Made by a program: the position numbers and the translations under genes
The notes under the pieces: model-generated
What the model saw: only the letters and a program-made list of their open reading frames with translations
Databases searched by the model: none
Told to the model about the DNA's origin: nothing
NCBI GenBank assembly: GCA_003152955.1
Contig: PMBQ01000087.1
Location: 1 to 5,757 of the forward strand
Direction of reading: 5' to 3'
DNA length: 5,757 nt
Source: Candidatus Bathyarchaeota archaeon
Lineage (GTDB): Archaea; Thermoproteota; Bathyarchaeia; 40CM-2-53-6; FEN-987
Shown here: piece after piece, positions 5,654-5,757 of the stretch
Layout of the letters: the number at the start of each line of letters is the position of its first letter
How positions within the stretch are numbered: the stretch's first letter is position 1

Positions 5654-5757
5654 ATGGACGACAAATCAATCACGGACGAGAAGGCCGAAATCGGGTCGAC
5701 GATCGATGAGGCCGAGGTTCTCTCAAGAGTTATTGCTGAGATGCAGAGACTCGGCCC
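5654..5757 (+). CDS. Start of an unidentified CDS (truncated at window end)
   Basis: ATG 5654 has GGAG (5642-5645) at 8 bp and opens a frame that runs off the right edge. The 34 visible residues begin MDDKSITDEKAEIGSTIDEA and continue with EVLSRVIAEMQRLG, acidic and hydrophilic at first and then helical. There is no signal peptide. Too little is visible to name a family. An alternative ATG at 5647 in another frame reaches a stop after about 20 codons. It is probably transcribed from the promoter at 5378-5406. Confidence 0.6.
   Translation, partial: MDDKSITDEKAEIGSTIDEAEVLSRVIAEMQRLG

Noticed and set aside
1..5757. CRISPR array, tRNA gene or insertion sequence ends
   Set aside because: No regularly spaced direct repeats, cloverleaf-like segments or terminal inverted repeats with a transposase were found on reading either strand.

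Overview
This window comes from a bacterial-type genome with mid-range base composition and Shine-Dalgarno-type ribosome binding sites. No rRNA, tRNA or lineage marker allows a firm taxonomic call. Every convincing gene is on the + strand. The lipoprotein signal on the second gene points to a bacterium, but the phylum is left open.

Left part (1-1436): the 3' end of an ABC-transporter permease of the SsuC/TauC/NrtB type, open at the left edge, is followed 33 bp later by a lipoprotein solute-binding protein of the SsuA/NMT1-THI5 type. Together they look like two components of a nitrate/sulfonate/pyrimidine-precursor-type uptake system. The permease reading frame is odd: the conserved cytoplasmic loop seems to be encoded in the other two frames, so the gene may have decayed through compensating frameshifts.

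Middle part (1437-5352): a compact same-strand cluster that I cannot match to a named system. It begins with an 804-residue protein of about 13 TPR repeats plus an unassigned C-terminal region of about 360 residues. A single in-frame TAA separates this from a small glycine-rich, probably membrane-inserting protein. Next is a short ORF with a distinctive start (MKLQYLGDSRD) and a good ribosome binding site, which ends after 72 residues. Last is a 226-residue ORF that has no ribosome binding site and whose frame stays open about 150 bases upstream of its first ATG. The last two ORFs may be one gene broken by a frameshift, or a deletion junction between two truncated genes.

Right part (5353-5757): about 300 bp without a large gene. 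It holds a near-consensus sigma70 promoter (TTGACA, 17 bp, TATATT) surrounded by five TCATC/GATGA half-sites, and then two very short ORFs with good ribosome binding sites. A new CDS starts at 5654 and runs off the right edge. This looks like the control region of a separate downstream transcription unit.

The best candidate for an undescribed system is the TPR / small membrane protein / MKLQYLG / 226-aa cluster, but parts of it may be decayed and its function is not readable from the sequence.
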